A DNA stretch of 41,927 nucleotides, from positions 1-41,927 of the IMG/VR virus record IMGVR_UViG_3300008050_000105. One strand, 5' to 3'. The stretch's first letter is position 1; every line of letters starts with the position of its first letter. The stretch is from a virus. Positions 12,926-21,927 of this stretch are shown here, piece by piece. A program made the translations under genes and the position numbers. The notes under the pieces were generated by a model. That model saw nothing but the letters and a program-made list of their open reading frames with translations, made no database searches and had not been told where the DNA came from.

Positions 12926-15772
12926 ATGGCAAAGAAAGTAACAAATGACCCATTCCTAGAAAGAATGGAGCAGTTGCACAGTCATAAAACTGGAGCAACG
13001 AAGTCACAACGTGTTGTTAAGACTCTAAATCTGAAGAGATTCCAGTATAGGAAGGGTTCGAAACGTAATTTAGTCAAAAACCCAGTCGAGAATAAGATTT
13101 TAATGAGGATTGCAATACCTCCGACTCCAGATTTCCGTGAAACGATCTATACAGATGAAGTATTACGTTATTCTCCGTCCTTTGTACATGCAGGGAACCC
13201 TATCAAATCCTCGATTTTGAAGGATAACTACATTTCTGCAGAGAAAATTAAAACAATTAAGGCATATTTCAATCAGATTATTGAAGAAACGTCAGCTAAA
13301 GTCTCAGAAGAGACTGGTCCTTCCTGGAATTACAAGAGGGAATCATATCCTTCTGGGAAAATCCTCAAAGACAAGAAGGGTAAGCCAATTAAAGAGTTTC
13401 TTCAGCATGATATTGTAGAACGTGGGAAGATGACGTACCACACACGGAAAAAAGGAGAATTTGGGAAATTAGGTCCAGATGCACAGAAGCTTCAATCAGT
13501 AAAAGATCCTGCAAATGCAGAAAATGTGGTATCTACGCCTTTTGCCAAAGGTACTTCTCAGACAACATTCTCATTGAAACCTACTGGCGATAAATGGACT
13601 CCATGGGAAAAACTTGAACAATTCTTCAAAGAAGCATTTTCACAGGCAAAGGAAACAGGACAATATACGGTTGAAACAAGTAAATTGAAGCAGCGACAAG
13701 GAAAACCTCAGTTTGATACGAATATCATCATTAGTGAACAGGCATTTAAAGATATTTTTCGGAATGAAGTGATACCGATGCTGTTTGCCAAAGCGGATGA
13801 TCCCAATAGTAAGTTCAATTTTGGAAGTGCAGATCCAAGTACACCACGTAAAAATCTTGAATCGCTACAAGCAGATAAGGTTATTTCAAAAGAAGGTTTA
13901 TTATTGGATGCCAAGAATCCTCTTAGCTATGATTTCCGATTTGGAGAAGCAAGAGGAAGCGATGATATTTCTTTTAATGAAACAATTGGACTAGGGAAAG
14001 AAGCATGGGGTGATGCATCCAAAGATATTAAAGGAGAAGGTTATTCTTTAGGAACCCATAAAACAGGAACAGATACTTCTGAAGGAGCATTAAGCAGGGG
14101 TATAGGTGTTCCTCCAGGATATATAGGCCGTGGTGGTCCTGAATATACAACAACAAGGAATTTAGGCAAACAACTGCTTCTACCTGTTATGGAAGAAGTT
14201 TCTGTTTCAGAGACTATGAAATTAGATCGCTTTGACGAATCTGATATAAACATCAAAAATCAGAAACAATATGTCAAATTATTGGATCAAGTTCTTGAAG
14301 AAGCAGACAAGATACAAAAAGTTCAAGCAGGTTCTGCAACAGGGTGGGATAATGAAATAGATATTAGTAAAGTCCATCAGCATACAGTAGATGATTTTGT
14401 AGGAAAGGATGAGAATCAGACAGTCCAGGAAGAGATGGAGCAGATACGGCAACAATACAACAACATTGTTAAAGAATACGATATTGGCAGTAAAGCTTGG
14501 CATCAGGAAACAACAAAGCTATTACAGAGGTATCAAGGAGCACAGGTAGCCCAATTAAGGGAAATCGATCCAATTCTGGCACATCTGGTCCTGCGTGGTG
14601 CTCATACTCAAAAGGGACTTAATGCTCCTGCATATGATGATTCGACTGCAGATAAATATACACTACGAGCAGGTAAATTGAGAAGAAAAGGAGAACCTGC
14701 TTATGAAACTGATCCCAAAGAAGATATACCTTTCCATTCCGTACAGAAAAGCAAAGAAATAAGTCAACGCAGGACAAAAGGGACCGACAGTGAACGGAAG
14801 CAATTGAGGGGCGATATTTGGGAGGGAGTGTGGCAGGGAACGAAAATAAAACCTAAAGAAACCTCTATGGTTGATATAGAGGAAGTTAAAGCAGCAGAAC
14901 AAAAACTAAACCTCCAATCTGAAGGAGGCTGGAAAAAGTTAGAGTATTTTGCATCAAAAGGGATTTTGAGCGAGTTCGTAAAAGGTCCAGAACCAGAACC
15001 TGCAAGTATACAACGCCAATTAACCCTATTTGAACCTAATGTGATGAGTAAGGCTTTAGAAGCTAAAGTAGCACCTTCTGAACCCATTGTTGCACCACAG
15101 TCAGAATCCTTTGTATTGACGGATAAGGTTAAACCAAAACAACTAACATTGAATCTGGAACCTGGAGAAGTACCAGATGTTAAGATAAAACCAGGAAACA
15201 TTAATCCGTATCCAAATGCAGCACATGATCCAACGATAGGTTTACAAGATCAACTAGAAGGTGGTACTCGATCCGAACCAACTAAAAGCACACGACTTTA
15301 TCAAGGCCAAACGTCACTTGAAGGATCTCCTATCGAAAAAGGTGGAATCAGTAAAGTCCAACAGAATCTGGAATATAAAGAAACCATTGATATGAAGAAG
15401 TCTAAGTTGACAGGAGATTGGATGACTCGACAGGAACAACTCAGAACAGGAGAACAAGCACTTCATGGCAAGATCAATCCTAAACTGGGTATCTTCAGTT
15501 TTGGAATGGGATTAATGACAGGACCTCTAAGTGCAGGAGTTGCTTACAAAAATGTACAAAGATTAAACGAGCAGGAAGCACTTTATGGATTGGGTACTGA
15601 TGGTGCAACAGGTCCAGAACCTTCATGGGGGAATCTAGGAGCACCTGTTACAGAAGAAGATTTCAAACAAGAGTTCTGGAGCAGAATGACTATGGGGATC
15701 ATACCATCCGTACAGCAATTACGATGGCAACGTCAAATGGACCCAGGAGCAGGTATTAGCCCAGATGCTTGA
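12926..15772 (+). CDS. 948-aa hypothetical protein between terS and terL
   Basis: A large hydrophilic protein with no recognised domain. The first 330 residues look folded; the rest is rich in Glu/Gln/Lys helices (QTVQEEMEQIRQQYNNIVKE around 500). Near the C terminus are three related short motifs: RQLTLFEP (Q698-F702), KQLTLNLEP (about 739) and QTSLEGSP. QLTLF resembles the bacterial sliding-clamp binding pentapeptide. A weakly hydrophobic segment (IFSFGMGLMTGPLSAGVAY) lies near residue 850. It overlaps terL by 8 nt, so the two are coupled. It could be a virion or packaging accessory protein; position is the only functional clue. Confidence 0.75.
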   Translation: MAKKVTNDPFLERMEQLHSHKTGATKSQRVVKTLNLKRFQYRKGSKRNLVKNPVENKILMRIAIPPTPDFRETIYTDEVLRYSPSFVHAGNPIKSSILKDNYISAEKIKTIKAYFNQIIEETSAKVSEETGPSWNYKRESYPSGKILKDKKGKPIKEFLQHDIVERGKMTYHTRKKGEFGKLGPDAQKLQSVKDPANAENVVSTPFAKGTSQTTFSLKPTGDKWTPWEKLEQFFKEAFSQAKETGQYTVETSKLKQRQGKPQFDTNIIISEQAFKDIFRNEVIPMLFAKADDPNSKFNFGSADPSTPRKNLESLQADKVISKEGLLLDAKNPLSYDFRFGEARGSDDISFNETIGLGKEAWGDASKDIKGEGYSLGTHKTGTDTSEGALSRGIGVPPGYIGRGGPEYTTTRNLGKQLLLPVMEEVSVSETMKLDRFDESDINIKNQKQYVKLLDQVLEEADKIQKVQAGSATGWDNEIDISKVHQHTVDDFVGKDENQTVQEEMEQIRQQYNNIVKEYDIGSKAWHQETTKLLQRYQGAQVAQLREIDPILAHLVLRGAHTQKGLNAPAYDDSTADKYTLRAGKLRRKGEPAYETDPKEDIPFHSVQKSKEISQRRTKGTDSERKQLRGDIWEGVWQGTKIKPKETSMVDIEEVKAAEQKLNLQSEGGWKKLEYFASKGILSEFVKGPEPEPASIQRQLTLFEPNVMSKALEAKVAPSEPIVAPQSESFVLTDKVKPKQLTLNLEPGEVPDVKIKPGNINPYPNAAHDPTIGLQDQLEGGTRSEPTKSTRLYQGQTSLEGSPIEKGGISKVQQNLEYKETIDMKKSKLTGDWMTRQEQLRTGEQALHGKINPKLGIFSFGMGLMTGPLSAGVAYKNVQRLNEQEALYGLGTDGATGPEPSWGNLGAPVTEEDFKQEFWSRMTMGIIPSVQQLRWQRQMDPGAGISPDA

Positions 15773-17198
15773 ACCAGAACGCTTAGAGCAAGCAATAAAG
15801 CTTGCCGAACAGATTACGGAAAAGAAGGATACCAATAGACTGTCATTTTATGATCCTTATGAGTACCAAAACAACTTTCACTCTGCAAAAGACAACGATG
15901 GGCGACTGGCAAGGCAGAGGCTTTTAATGGCAGCAAATAAGACTGGTAAGACCTTCTGTGGTGCTGCAGAGATGGCATTTCATTTGACAGGTAAGTATCC
16001 GAAATGGTGGAAAGGGTATCGTTTCACAGGACCAATCAAGGCATGGGCAGCAGGAAATACAACTGCAAACACAAGAGACATTGTACAAGCAGAACTATTA
16101 GGAGAGCCAGGAGATGAAGAAGACTTTGGTAAAGGAGCACTTCCTAAAGATGTGATTTTAAAATGGGATCGCCAACCAGGAATACCAAACGCAGTCTCTA
16201 CCGTGACTGTCAAACATGCATCAGGAAAAAATTCCAAGTGCTATTTGAAATCCTACGAGCAGGGGAAACAGGCATGGATGGGGAAAGCGATAGATGTAGT
16301 ATGGATGGACGAGGAACCGCCACAGGACATCTACAGTCAGGCATTACGGGCATCCCTCAAAAGCGGTGGTTTGACCTATATGACATTTACTCCAGAATCA
16401 GGGATGACGAATGTCGTTGCTCAGTTCATGAACAATCTGAAACCACACCAACAACTCTACAATGCCACTTGGGATGATGCACCACACCTTGATGATGAAA
16501 TCAAAGAAGAAATCCTTGCTGCATTACCACCGCATGAAAGAAAAATGCGTTCTGAGGGTATACCTGTACTGGGTAGTGGTCTTGTCTTTCCTATCGATGT
16601 TGAACAAATTAAACGTACTGCATTTGCCATCCCAGAACACTGGTCGAGGATATGTGCTATTGATTTTGGATATGATCACCCTACTGCTGCTGTGTGGATT
16701 GCTCATGACAGGGATCATGATGTTGCATACGTGTATGATACCTATAGAAAGTCTGGAGAGACTCCATTAGTTCATGCACAGGCTATAAAAGCCCGTGGTG
16801 ACTGGATTCCTGTTATATGGCCCCATGATGGTGCACAACATGATAAAGGCTCAGGAGAACCCCTTGCAGCGATCTACAGAAGGCAGGGGATGAATATGTT
16901 CCCAAAGCATTTTGAAAACCCTGAAGGTGGTCAGGGTGTCGAACCAGGACTCATGGAAATGCTTCAGAAGTTCCAGACTCAACGGTTACTCGTGTTTGAC
17001 CACTTGGGTGAGTTCTTTGAAGAAATGAGGATGTATCACAGAAAAGATGGTAAGGTGGTAAAGGAACGTGATGATCTTATGTCTGCAGCACGTTATGCAG
17101 TCATGTCACTACGTTATGCAAAAGGTTTAACCTTTTCTAAGAGAATGGACCACGGCATCGGAACATTCGATGACGAATATCAATATTTCGCAGCATAG
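15765..17198 (+). CDS. terL: Terminase large subunit
   Basis: A 477-aa packaging motor. The ATPase domain has Walker A AANKTGKT (56-63) and Walker B DVVWMDEEPP (177-186; D182, E183). The C-terminal RNase H-fold nuclease has AIDFGYDHPTA (D300), WPHDGAQ (D355) and ERDDLMSAARYA (D436-D437) as metal ligands. It pumps DNA into the procapsid and cuts the concatemer. Length is normal for the compact terminases of podoviruses. It overlaps the upstream 948-aa gene by 8 nt. Confidence 0.93.
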   Translation: MLEPERLEQAIKLAEQITEKKDTNRLSFYDPYEYQNNFHSAKDNDGRLARQRLLMAANKTGKTFCGAAEMAFHLTGKYPKWWKGYRFTGPIKAWAAGNTTANTRDIVQAELLGEPGDEEDFGKGALPKDVILKWDRQPGIPNAVSTVTVKHASGKNSKCYLKSYEQGKQAWMGKAIDVVWMDEEPPQDIYSQALRASLKSGGLTYMTFTPESGMTNVVAQFMNNLKPHQQLYNATWDDAPHLDDEIKEEILAALPPHERKMRSEGIPVLGSGLVFPIDVEQIKRTAFAIPEHWSRICAIDFGYDHPTAAVWIAHDRDHDVAYVYDTYRKSGETPLVHAQAIKARGDWIPVIWPHDGAQHDKGSGEPLAAIYRRQGMNMFPKHFENPEGGQGVEPGLMEMLQKFQTQRLLVFDHLGEFFEEMRMYHRKDGKVVKERDDLMSAARYAVMSLRYAKGLTFSKRMDHGIGTFDDEYQYFAA

Positions 17199-17206
17199 AG
17201 GTACTT

Positions 17207-17758
17207 ATGAAAGTATACACAGAGGTAGTCTGGACATGGGATGAAGAGAAAGGAGAACTTGTTGAAGAGTCTTCTAAATCTCATGAATATGAAGGTCCTA
17301 TTGTAGGGGCATGGCCTTACTCTATCCCCTCTACACCATCTTTTGGAGGTGAGTGGGGAGGATCTACAAAGATAACACTAGATCCCAAAGGAATTTCAGG
17401 AGGTTGGAATGCTGGTTGGGAAAGAGGAAATGAAGTTGGTTGGAGTCCATTAGGTAAATGGGGTGCTGGACTTATATTAGGTCTAGAAGGAGCAATAAAG
17501 GGTCAACTAGGTCAAGATGATATTTATGGTTGGAAAAGAAATCCCAAACGCTCTACTTCTAACAAAAGTCCAGGTGATACCTTACTAAAAACCCAGATTG
17601 CAGGTACTGGATCTAACTTTGGAAGGTATGGAGACATCAGCCAACAAGCTCCAGGAGGTTGGATCAGACAACAGAACAAAAACCGTGATGGTCGGTCTAG
17701 TACTCTTATGACAAGAGGATTATCTAAGAAACAAATAAATGCTCGACATACTGCTTAA
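17207..17758 (+). CDS. 183-aa protein with shared C-terminal motif
   Basis: A Gly/Trp-rich protein of unknown fold; the middle has a possible short hydrophobic stretch (WGAGLILGLEGAIKGQLG). The C terminus reads APGGWIRQQ...GRSSTLMTRGLSKKQINAR. That tail recurs in the 429-aa neighbour (TMLTIGQSASKINARRIG) and partly in the 121-aa protein at 12038. Similar RxSTLLT-type tails occur in small proteins near the portal of other phages, as far as I recall. GAGG precedes the start. A head or connector accessory role is inferred from position. Confidence 0.6.
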   Translation: MKVYTEVVWTWDEEKGELVEESSKSHEYEGPIVGAWPYSIPSTPSFGGEWGGSTKITLDPKGISGGWNAGWERGNEVGWSPLGKWGAGLILGLEGAIKGQLGQDDIYGWKRNPKRSTSNKSPGDTLLKTQIAGTGSNFGRYGDISQQAPGGWIRQQNKNRDGRSSTLMTRGLSKKQINARHTA

Positions 17759-17798
17759 TGTTTAGAATGTTGTATCAAGAACTGAGGATATAAAAGTT

Positions 17799-19088
17799 AT
17801 GCCAAGATACAGAGGGAGAAATATCCTACGTAAGGTAAACCCTGACACTGGTTTTCTGGAAACTATAGATAAAGACACAGGAGAAACTTTAGAGGTAGAT
17901 AAAGATTACGTTAGACCAGAAGATGATAATCTACAACCACCGCCATCCCAACGTCCTCCTCCTGGGACTCAGGTAGGTCCACCTAAGACTACCATTGCTC
18001 AATCCGCACCAAAAGATGCTGGAACTTTTAATTTTGCTAACAGTGCTGAGATCATTAAACAACTTAATGAAAAGTACCCGACTAATGCAGGATTAGAACA
18101 AAACTTTAAATACAATCCTGATACAGACAGTTTTGATCCTTATCTGACTCATGGAGGCAAAGAGTATACAGTCTCTGAGATCCAAGATCTTAATAATACA
18201 ATAGCTGGTCTGCCAAAAGGAATAGGTTCAGGTGGTGGTGGCTTACTGGGTAGTCTGAATGATTTAGTTAATAACGTTAAAGGTAGCCTTACAGACCTGA
18301 CTAATGTTGACTTAACGGACATTGACTTAACGGACCTTGATCTCAGTGGTGGTGTTACTGTCGATACTACGCAAGACCTAGCTGGAGCGACTACGACTTT
18401 ACTAACAGAAGGATTAGAGTCTGTCCAGGATTTCGGAATTACAGCCGTAGAACAATTAGGGGAAGGGGCAGAATCTGCTAATGAATTCATAGATGCAACA
18501 ATAACAGGAATAGGAGAACAGGGAGCGGAATTTGGAGAGTCCGCTGGTGAAGCAGTAACTTTTTTGGAAGAACAAGCAGCAGAGGGGGCAGAGTCTCTTA
18601 CTGAGGCAGGGACTTTTCTGGAAGAACAAATAGCAGAGGGGGCAGAGTCAGCTCTTGAATTCGTAAATGCAACAGTTACAGGAGCTGCGGATGTAGTACA
18701 TGCTACTGGTACTTTTATACACGATTTTGTTAATAATCCTTATGAACAAGTAGTAGAAGGTTTAAGCAATCTAAATGATTGGGCATCAACTCAACTCTTC
18801 GGATCGACGATGCCGGAGTTTGGTACAGAACTTATCGTAAATATGGGAGAGAATTTAAACTTAACTCCTCCTAGCACTCCTGGACCTGGAACTGGACCTG
18901 GAACTGGACTAACGACAGCACAACCCATGGTCGGAGGTGACATGTCAAATGCTGCATTGCAAGAACAAGTTTTACCAAGATCGAATATTCGACAAGATAT
19001 GATGAATCCAATTTTAGGAGGACGAAGGAAAACCATGCTGACAATAGGACAGTCTGCATCTAAAATCAATGCACGAAGAATAGGTTAG
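17799..19088 (+). CDS. 429-aa repeat-containing protein upstream of portal
   Basis: A modular protein. N terminus charged and Pro-rich (about 1-75); then a Leu/Asp run of VDLTDIDLTDLDLSG encoded by a 15-bp tandem repeat (18307-18335). A helical region has an 18-residue tandem repeat TFLEEQ(A/I)AEGAES (DNA units at 18558 and 18612). Next come a Pro/Gly-rich linker and a conserved tail GGRRKTMLTIGQSASKINAR shared with the 183-aa neighbour. Unknown function; the long acidic helical region would suit a virion component. Spacing to the portal gene is 2 nt. Confidence 0.62.
   Translation: MPRYRGRNILRKVNPDTGFLETIDKDTGETLEVDKDYVRPEDDNLQPPPSQRPPPGTQVGPPKTTIAQSAPKDAGTFNFANSAEIIKQLNEKYPTNAGLEQNFKYNPDTDSFDPYLTHGGKEYTVSEIQDLNNTIAGLPKGIGSGGGGLLGSLNDLVNNVKGSLTDLTNVDLTDIDLTDLDLSGGVTVDTTQDLAGATTTLLTEGLESVQDFGITAVEQLGEGAESANEFIDATITGIGEQGAEFGESAGEAVTFLEEQAAEGAESLTEAGTFLEEQIAEGAESALEFVNATVTGAADVVHATGTFIHDFVNNPYEQVVEGLSNLNDWASTQLFGSTMPEFGTELIVNMGENLNLTPPSTPGPGTGPGTGLTTAQPMVGGDMSNAALQEQVLPRSNIRQDMMNPILGGRRKTMLTIGQSASKINARRIG
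18307..18335. repeat. 15-bp tandem repeat in the 429-aa gene
   Basis: TTGACTTAACGGAC occurs at 18307-18320 and 18322-18335, giving the repeated LTDxD peptide. Confidence 0.75.
18558..18649. repeat. 54-bp tandem repeat (two units) in the 429-aa gene
   Basis: Units starting at 18558 and 18612 encode the same 13 core residues (TFLEEQxAEGAES). The near-identical DNA points to recent duplication. Confidence 0.7.
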
Positions 19089-19090
19089 GT

Positions 19091-20740
19091 ATGGCTTACG
19101 AAGATCAAGATAATCCTGCATCTGATATTATTCAGGAATACGAATATCTGAAGTCCAACCGATCTGCATGGGAAGGTCAATGGAATCAGATTGCTGAAAT
19201 GGTTATTCCAAGACGAGCAGATTTCCATAATAAAGACCGTAATCCTGGAAATGAACGAAGACAGAAGATCTTTGATTCTACTCCAGTACGTGCATTATCA
19301 CGATTTGCAGCAGGTATGCATAATATCCTTACTCCTGCAGCAGCACCTTGGTTTATTCTAAAACCTAGAGTACGTGCCTTAGAACAAAATAGAGATGTCA
19401 ATCTGTGGTTAGAAGAGACTACAAAACAGATTCAGATGTTTCTGTCTCGTCCTCAATGCAACTTCCATCCTGCAGTATATGAGTACTATGCAGACTTAGG
19501 TGCATTTGGAACTGCCATTATGTTTATTGAGGATGTTCCAGGAGAAGGTCCAATGTACAGGAACTTCCCTCTGTCTGATTGTCTTCTTGCAACGAATAAT
19601 CTAGGACGAATTGACACAGTATTCAGGCATCATAAACAGACTGCAAAAGCACTTATAGAACAGTTTCCTCCAGAACAACTTTCAGAGAAGGTTCTCAAAA
19701 GTATGGAATCTGGAAAACCTTATGAAACTTTTGAGTGTTTCCATGTTGTAAAACCATGGCATTCTCTTAAACCTAGTGCATTGCAAACAGTTGAAAAACC
19801 TTGGGTTTCTCTTCACATCCTTAAAGAAGAAAAGAAGATCCTTGGTGTTGGAGGATATGACCAATTCCCATACACATGTAGTAGATGGTCAAGGAATGCA
19901 TTGGAAATATATGGGAGAGGCCCAGGAGGAGATGCACTTCCAGATATCAGGATGCTCAATGAAATGGAGAAAACCTACCTCAAAGGTCTTCAGAAGCAGG
20001 TGGACCCTGCGTTGACCCTGCCTGATGATGGGTTTATAACACCCTTAAAAACCTATGCTGGGGCACTCAACTTTCACCGTGCAGGGTTCACCTCTCAGGA
20101 TATGATAGGTCAGATCCCTACTGGAGAACCTAGATATGCAGATGCAAAGATGGGTCAAGTCAGAGAAGCTATTGATAAAGCCTTCTATTTGGACTTGATG
20201 GAATTACCTGGACCTACTGCAAGTGATGGTGATGTACTCCGATTTACTGCAACAGAGATTGCAATGAGACAAAGGGATCGTTTGATTATCCTTGGTCCTA
20301 TTGTTGCCAGACAAGAAGCAGAGTTTCTTTCTCCTCTTATTGAACGTACCTTCATGCTTATGATGAGATCTGGAATGCTTCCACCTCCTCCTGAAGAAAT
20401 GATGGAGGTTGATTTCATGGTGGAATATGTGAATCCTGTATCAGTTTCAATGAGATCAGTAGAACTCAATGCAGTTTCACAATTGATGCAATTCATTATG
20501 CCTTTGGCACAGATTGATCCTATGGCAATTGAAAGACTCAATATTAGTAGAATTACTGAATTGGGTGCAGAAATCCTACGTGCTCCTGCATCTGCAATTA
20601 GAACGAATGAGGAAATGCAACAGATTATGGAAGCACGGCAACAACAACAAATGGCACAACAACAGATGCTTGCAGGACAGATGGCATCTGAAGTTGATAA
20701 AAATGTTGCTGATGCGGAAGCAAAGAGAAGAGTTAATTGA
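19091..20740 (+). CDS. Portal (head-tail connector) protein, T7 gp8-like
   Basis: A 549-aa protein of the head-to-tail connector family (Head-tail_con). Typical segments are QWNQIAEMVIPRRADF, RALSRFAAGMHNILTPAAAPWF, ALEIYGRGPGGDALPDIRMLN and FTATEIAMRQRDR. It forms the dodecameric ring at the packaging vertex and docks TerL, then the tail. T7 gp8 is 536 aa, so length fits. The C terminus is Gln-rich (MEARQQQQMAQQQM). A TAGG lies before the ATG; the stop overlaps the next gene's ATG by 1 nt. Confidence 0.92.
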   Translation: MAYEDQDNPASDIIQEYEYLKSNRSAWEGQWNQIAEMVIPRRADFHNKDRNPGNERRQKIFDSTPVRALSRFAAGMHNILTPAAAPWFILKPRVRALEQNRDVNLWLEETTKQIQMFLSRPQCNFHPAVYEYYADLGAFGTAIMFIEDVPGEGPMYRNFPLSDCLLATNNLGRIDTVFRHHKQTAKALIEQFPPEQLSEKVLKSMESGKPYETFECFHVVKPWHSLKPSALQTVEKPWVSLHILKEEKKILGVGGYDQFPYTCSRWSRNALEIYGRGPGGDALPDIRMLNEMEKTYLKGLQKQVDPALTLPDDGFITPLKTYAGALNFHRAGFTSQDMIGQIPTGEPRYADAKMGQVREAIDKAFYLDLMELPGPTASDGDVLRFTATEIAMRQRDRLIILGPIVARQEAEFLSPLIERTFMLMMRSGMLPPPPEEMMEVDFMVEYVNPVSVSMRSVELNAVSQLMQFIMPLAQIDPMAIERLNISRITELGAEILRAPASAIRTNEEMQQIMEARQQQQMAQQQMLAGQMASEVDKNVADAEAKRRVN

Positions 20741-21003
20741 TGTTTAAAAAAGAGGAACGTAGAAGAACTTTATATTATGAGCTTTTTAACAGTCCTGCTG
20801 GTAAGGAGGTATTAGCTGATCTAAGCAGGAACTATAAAATACTCAGTACAACCTTCGTGGAAGGTGATTCTCATCTTTCTGCCTTTAAGGAAGGTGCACG
20901 ATCTGTTGTAATGAGTTTAATGCAGCTTGCAGGATCTTCCCCACAGGAGGTTATGCAACATATCAAAAAACTAGAAGCTGAATATGGAAGAACCGACCAG
21001 TGA
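20740..21003 (+). CDS. Bbp19-like small protein
   Basis: An 87-aa protein whose pattern (LFNSPAGKEVLADLSRNYKI, FKEGARSVVMSLMQLAG) matches the Bbp19 family of small proteins encoded between portal and scaffold in BPP-1-like podoviruses. Its molecular role is not established. ATG 20740 overlaps the portal stop; a TTG one codon upstream is less likely. Its 3' end overlaps the scaffold start by 20 nt. Confidence 0.7.
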   Translation: MFKKEERRRTLYYELFNSPAGKEVLADLSRNYKILSTTFVEGDSHLSAFKEGARSVVMSLMQLAGSSPQEVMQHIKKLEAEYGRTDQ

Positions 21004-21784
21004 ACCCGTTGCGAATGAAGTACCAGCGGATAATTCACCATCCTTTGATTCAACCAGTCTCCCTGGAGATTTAGCTGATGAACCGAGCCTTCGTAACTTC
21101 GATTCTGTCGATAAGTTGGCTCAAAGCTATGTCCATCTTGTACGAAAGATGGGAGCACCGCCTGAAAACTTCGTCCAAGTCCCTAAAAAAGGAGAATCTT
21201 GGGATGGAGTATATCAGGCATTAGGAAGGCCAGACGAACCATCAGGCTACAGTTTTGATGATTTTGAAAATCAACCAGGACAGTTTGATGAATTCAGAGG
21301 CAAAGCACACCAGTTGGGTCTGACTCAGAATCAGGCAGAGAAATTGTTGGAAATTTCTGCACAGGAACAACAACAAAGCTCTAAGATGCAACAACAGCAT
21401 ATAGAACAACTGGAAATGGAAGGTCAACAAGCCTTGATGAAGGAATGGCCTGGAAAAGAGTATGACAAGAATATGGAATATGCTCGTCGTGCTTTTGGAC
21501 AGTTCGCAACTCCTGAACTTCTTCAGTTTGTAGAAAATACAAGGATTGGAGATCATCCTGAAATCATCAAAATGATGTCTAATATAGGCAAAAGTTTTGC
21601 TGAACATCAATTGTTAGTGGGCACAGACTCACCAACTCAACTCTCACCAGTCAATGCACAGCAGAAGATTGATGAGAAATTTGGAGACAAAGACTTTAAT
21701 GAAGCGTATTTAAACAAGGAACATCCAAATCATGATTCTGCAGTGAAGCAGATGTCACGATTGTTCCAAAGTGCAAACGAATAA
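20984..21784 (+). CDS. Scaffolding (capsid assembly) protein
   Basis: A 266-aa acidic, Gln-rich helical protein directly upstream of the capsid gene, the usual place for a T7 gp9-like scaffold. The N terminus is disordered and acidic. It is followed by SVDKLAQSYVHLVRKMGAP and the common scaffold pattern YQALGRPDEPSGYSF, then a Gln-rich coiled coil (QEQQQSSKMQQQHIEQLE) at about 125-150. It guides capsid assembly and leaves before maturation. No protease gene is visible. Confidence 0.82.
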   Translation: MEEPTSEPVANEVPADNSPSFDSTSLPGDLADEPSLRNFDSVDKLAQSYVHLVRKMGAPPENFVQVPKKGESWDGVYQALGRPDEPSGYSFDDFENQPGQFDEFRGKAHQLGLTQNQAEKLLEISAQEQQQSSKMQQQHIEQLEMEGQQALMKEWPGKEYDKNMEYARRAFGQFATPELLQFVENTRIGDHPEIIKMMSNIGKSFAEHQLLVGTDSPTQLSPVNAQQKIDEKFGDKDFNEAYLNKEHPNHDSAVKQMSRLFQSANE

Positions 21785-21927
21785 TCGGAAGCACTTGAAG
21801 TCCATGTGAAACCTTTCGGGAGATAATCGCTTTAGCGACCTCCCTGTAGGAAGGGTTCGGAGTCCAGGAATGGGCAACTCCCTTTGACAGTTGGACACCC
21901 AACTTAAACTACTTAGAAAGGTATCCT
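21785..21927 (+). promoter_or_regulatory. Structured leader of the capsid gene
   Basis: The 143-nt gap can fold into consecutive hairpins: 21810-21857 (arms AACCTTTC/GAAGGGTT with inner GGGAG/CTCCC and TCGC/GCGA), GGAGT/ACTCC (21859-21881), and AGTTGG-ACAC-CCAACT (21889-21904). No T run follows, so a processing or mRNA-stability role for the capsid message is more likely than termination. AGAAAGG precedes the ATG. Confidence 0.5.

Noticed and set aside
21850-21885. tRNA-like GGTTCGGAGTCC string before the capsid gene
   Set aside because: The T-arm does not pair correctly and no acceptor or anticodon arms could be found; only local hairpins are supported.
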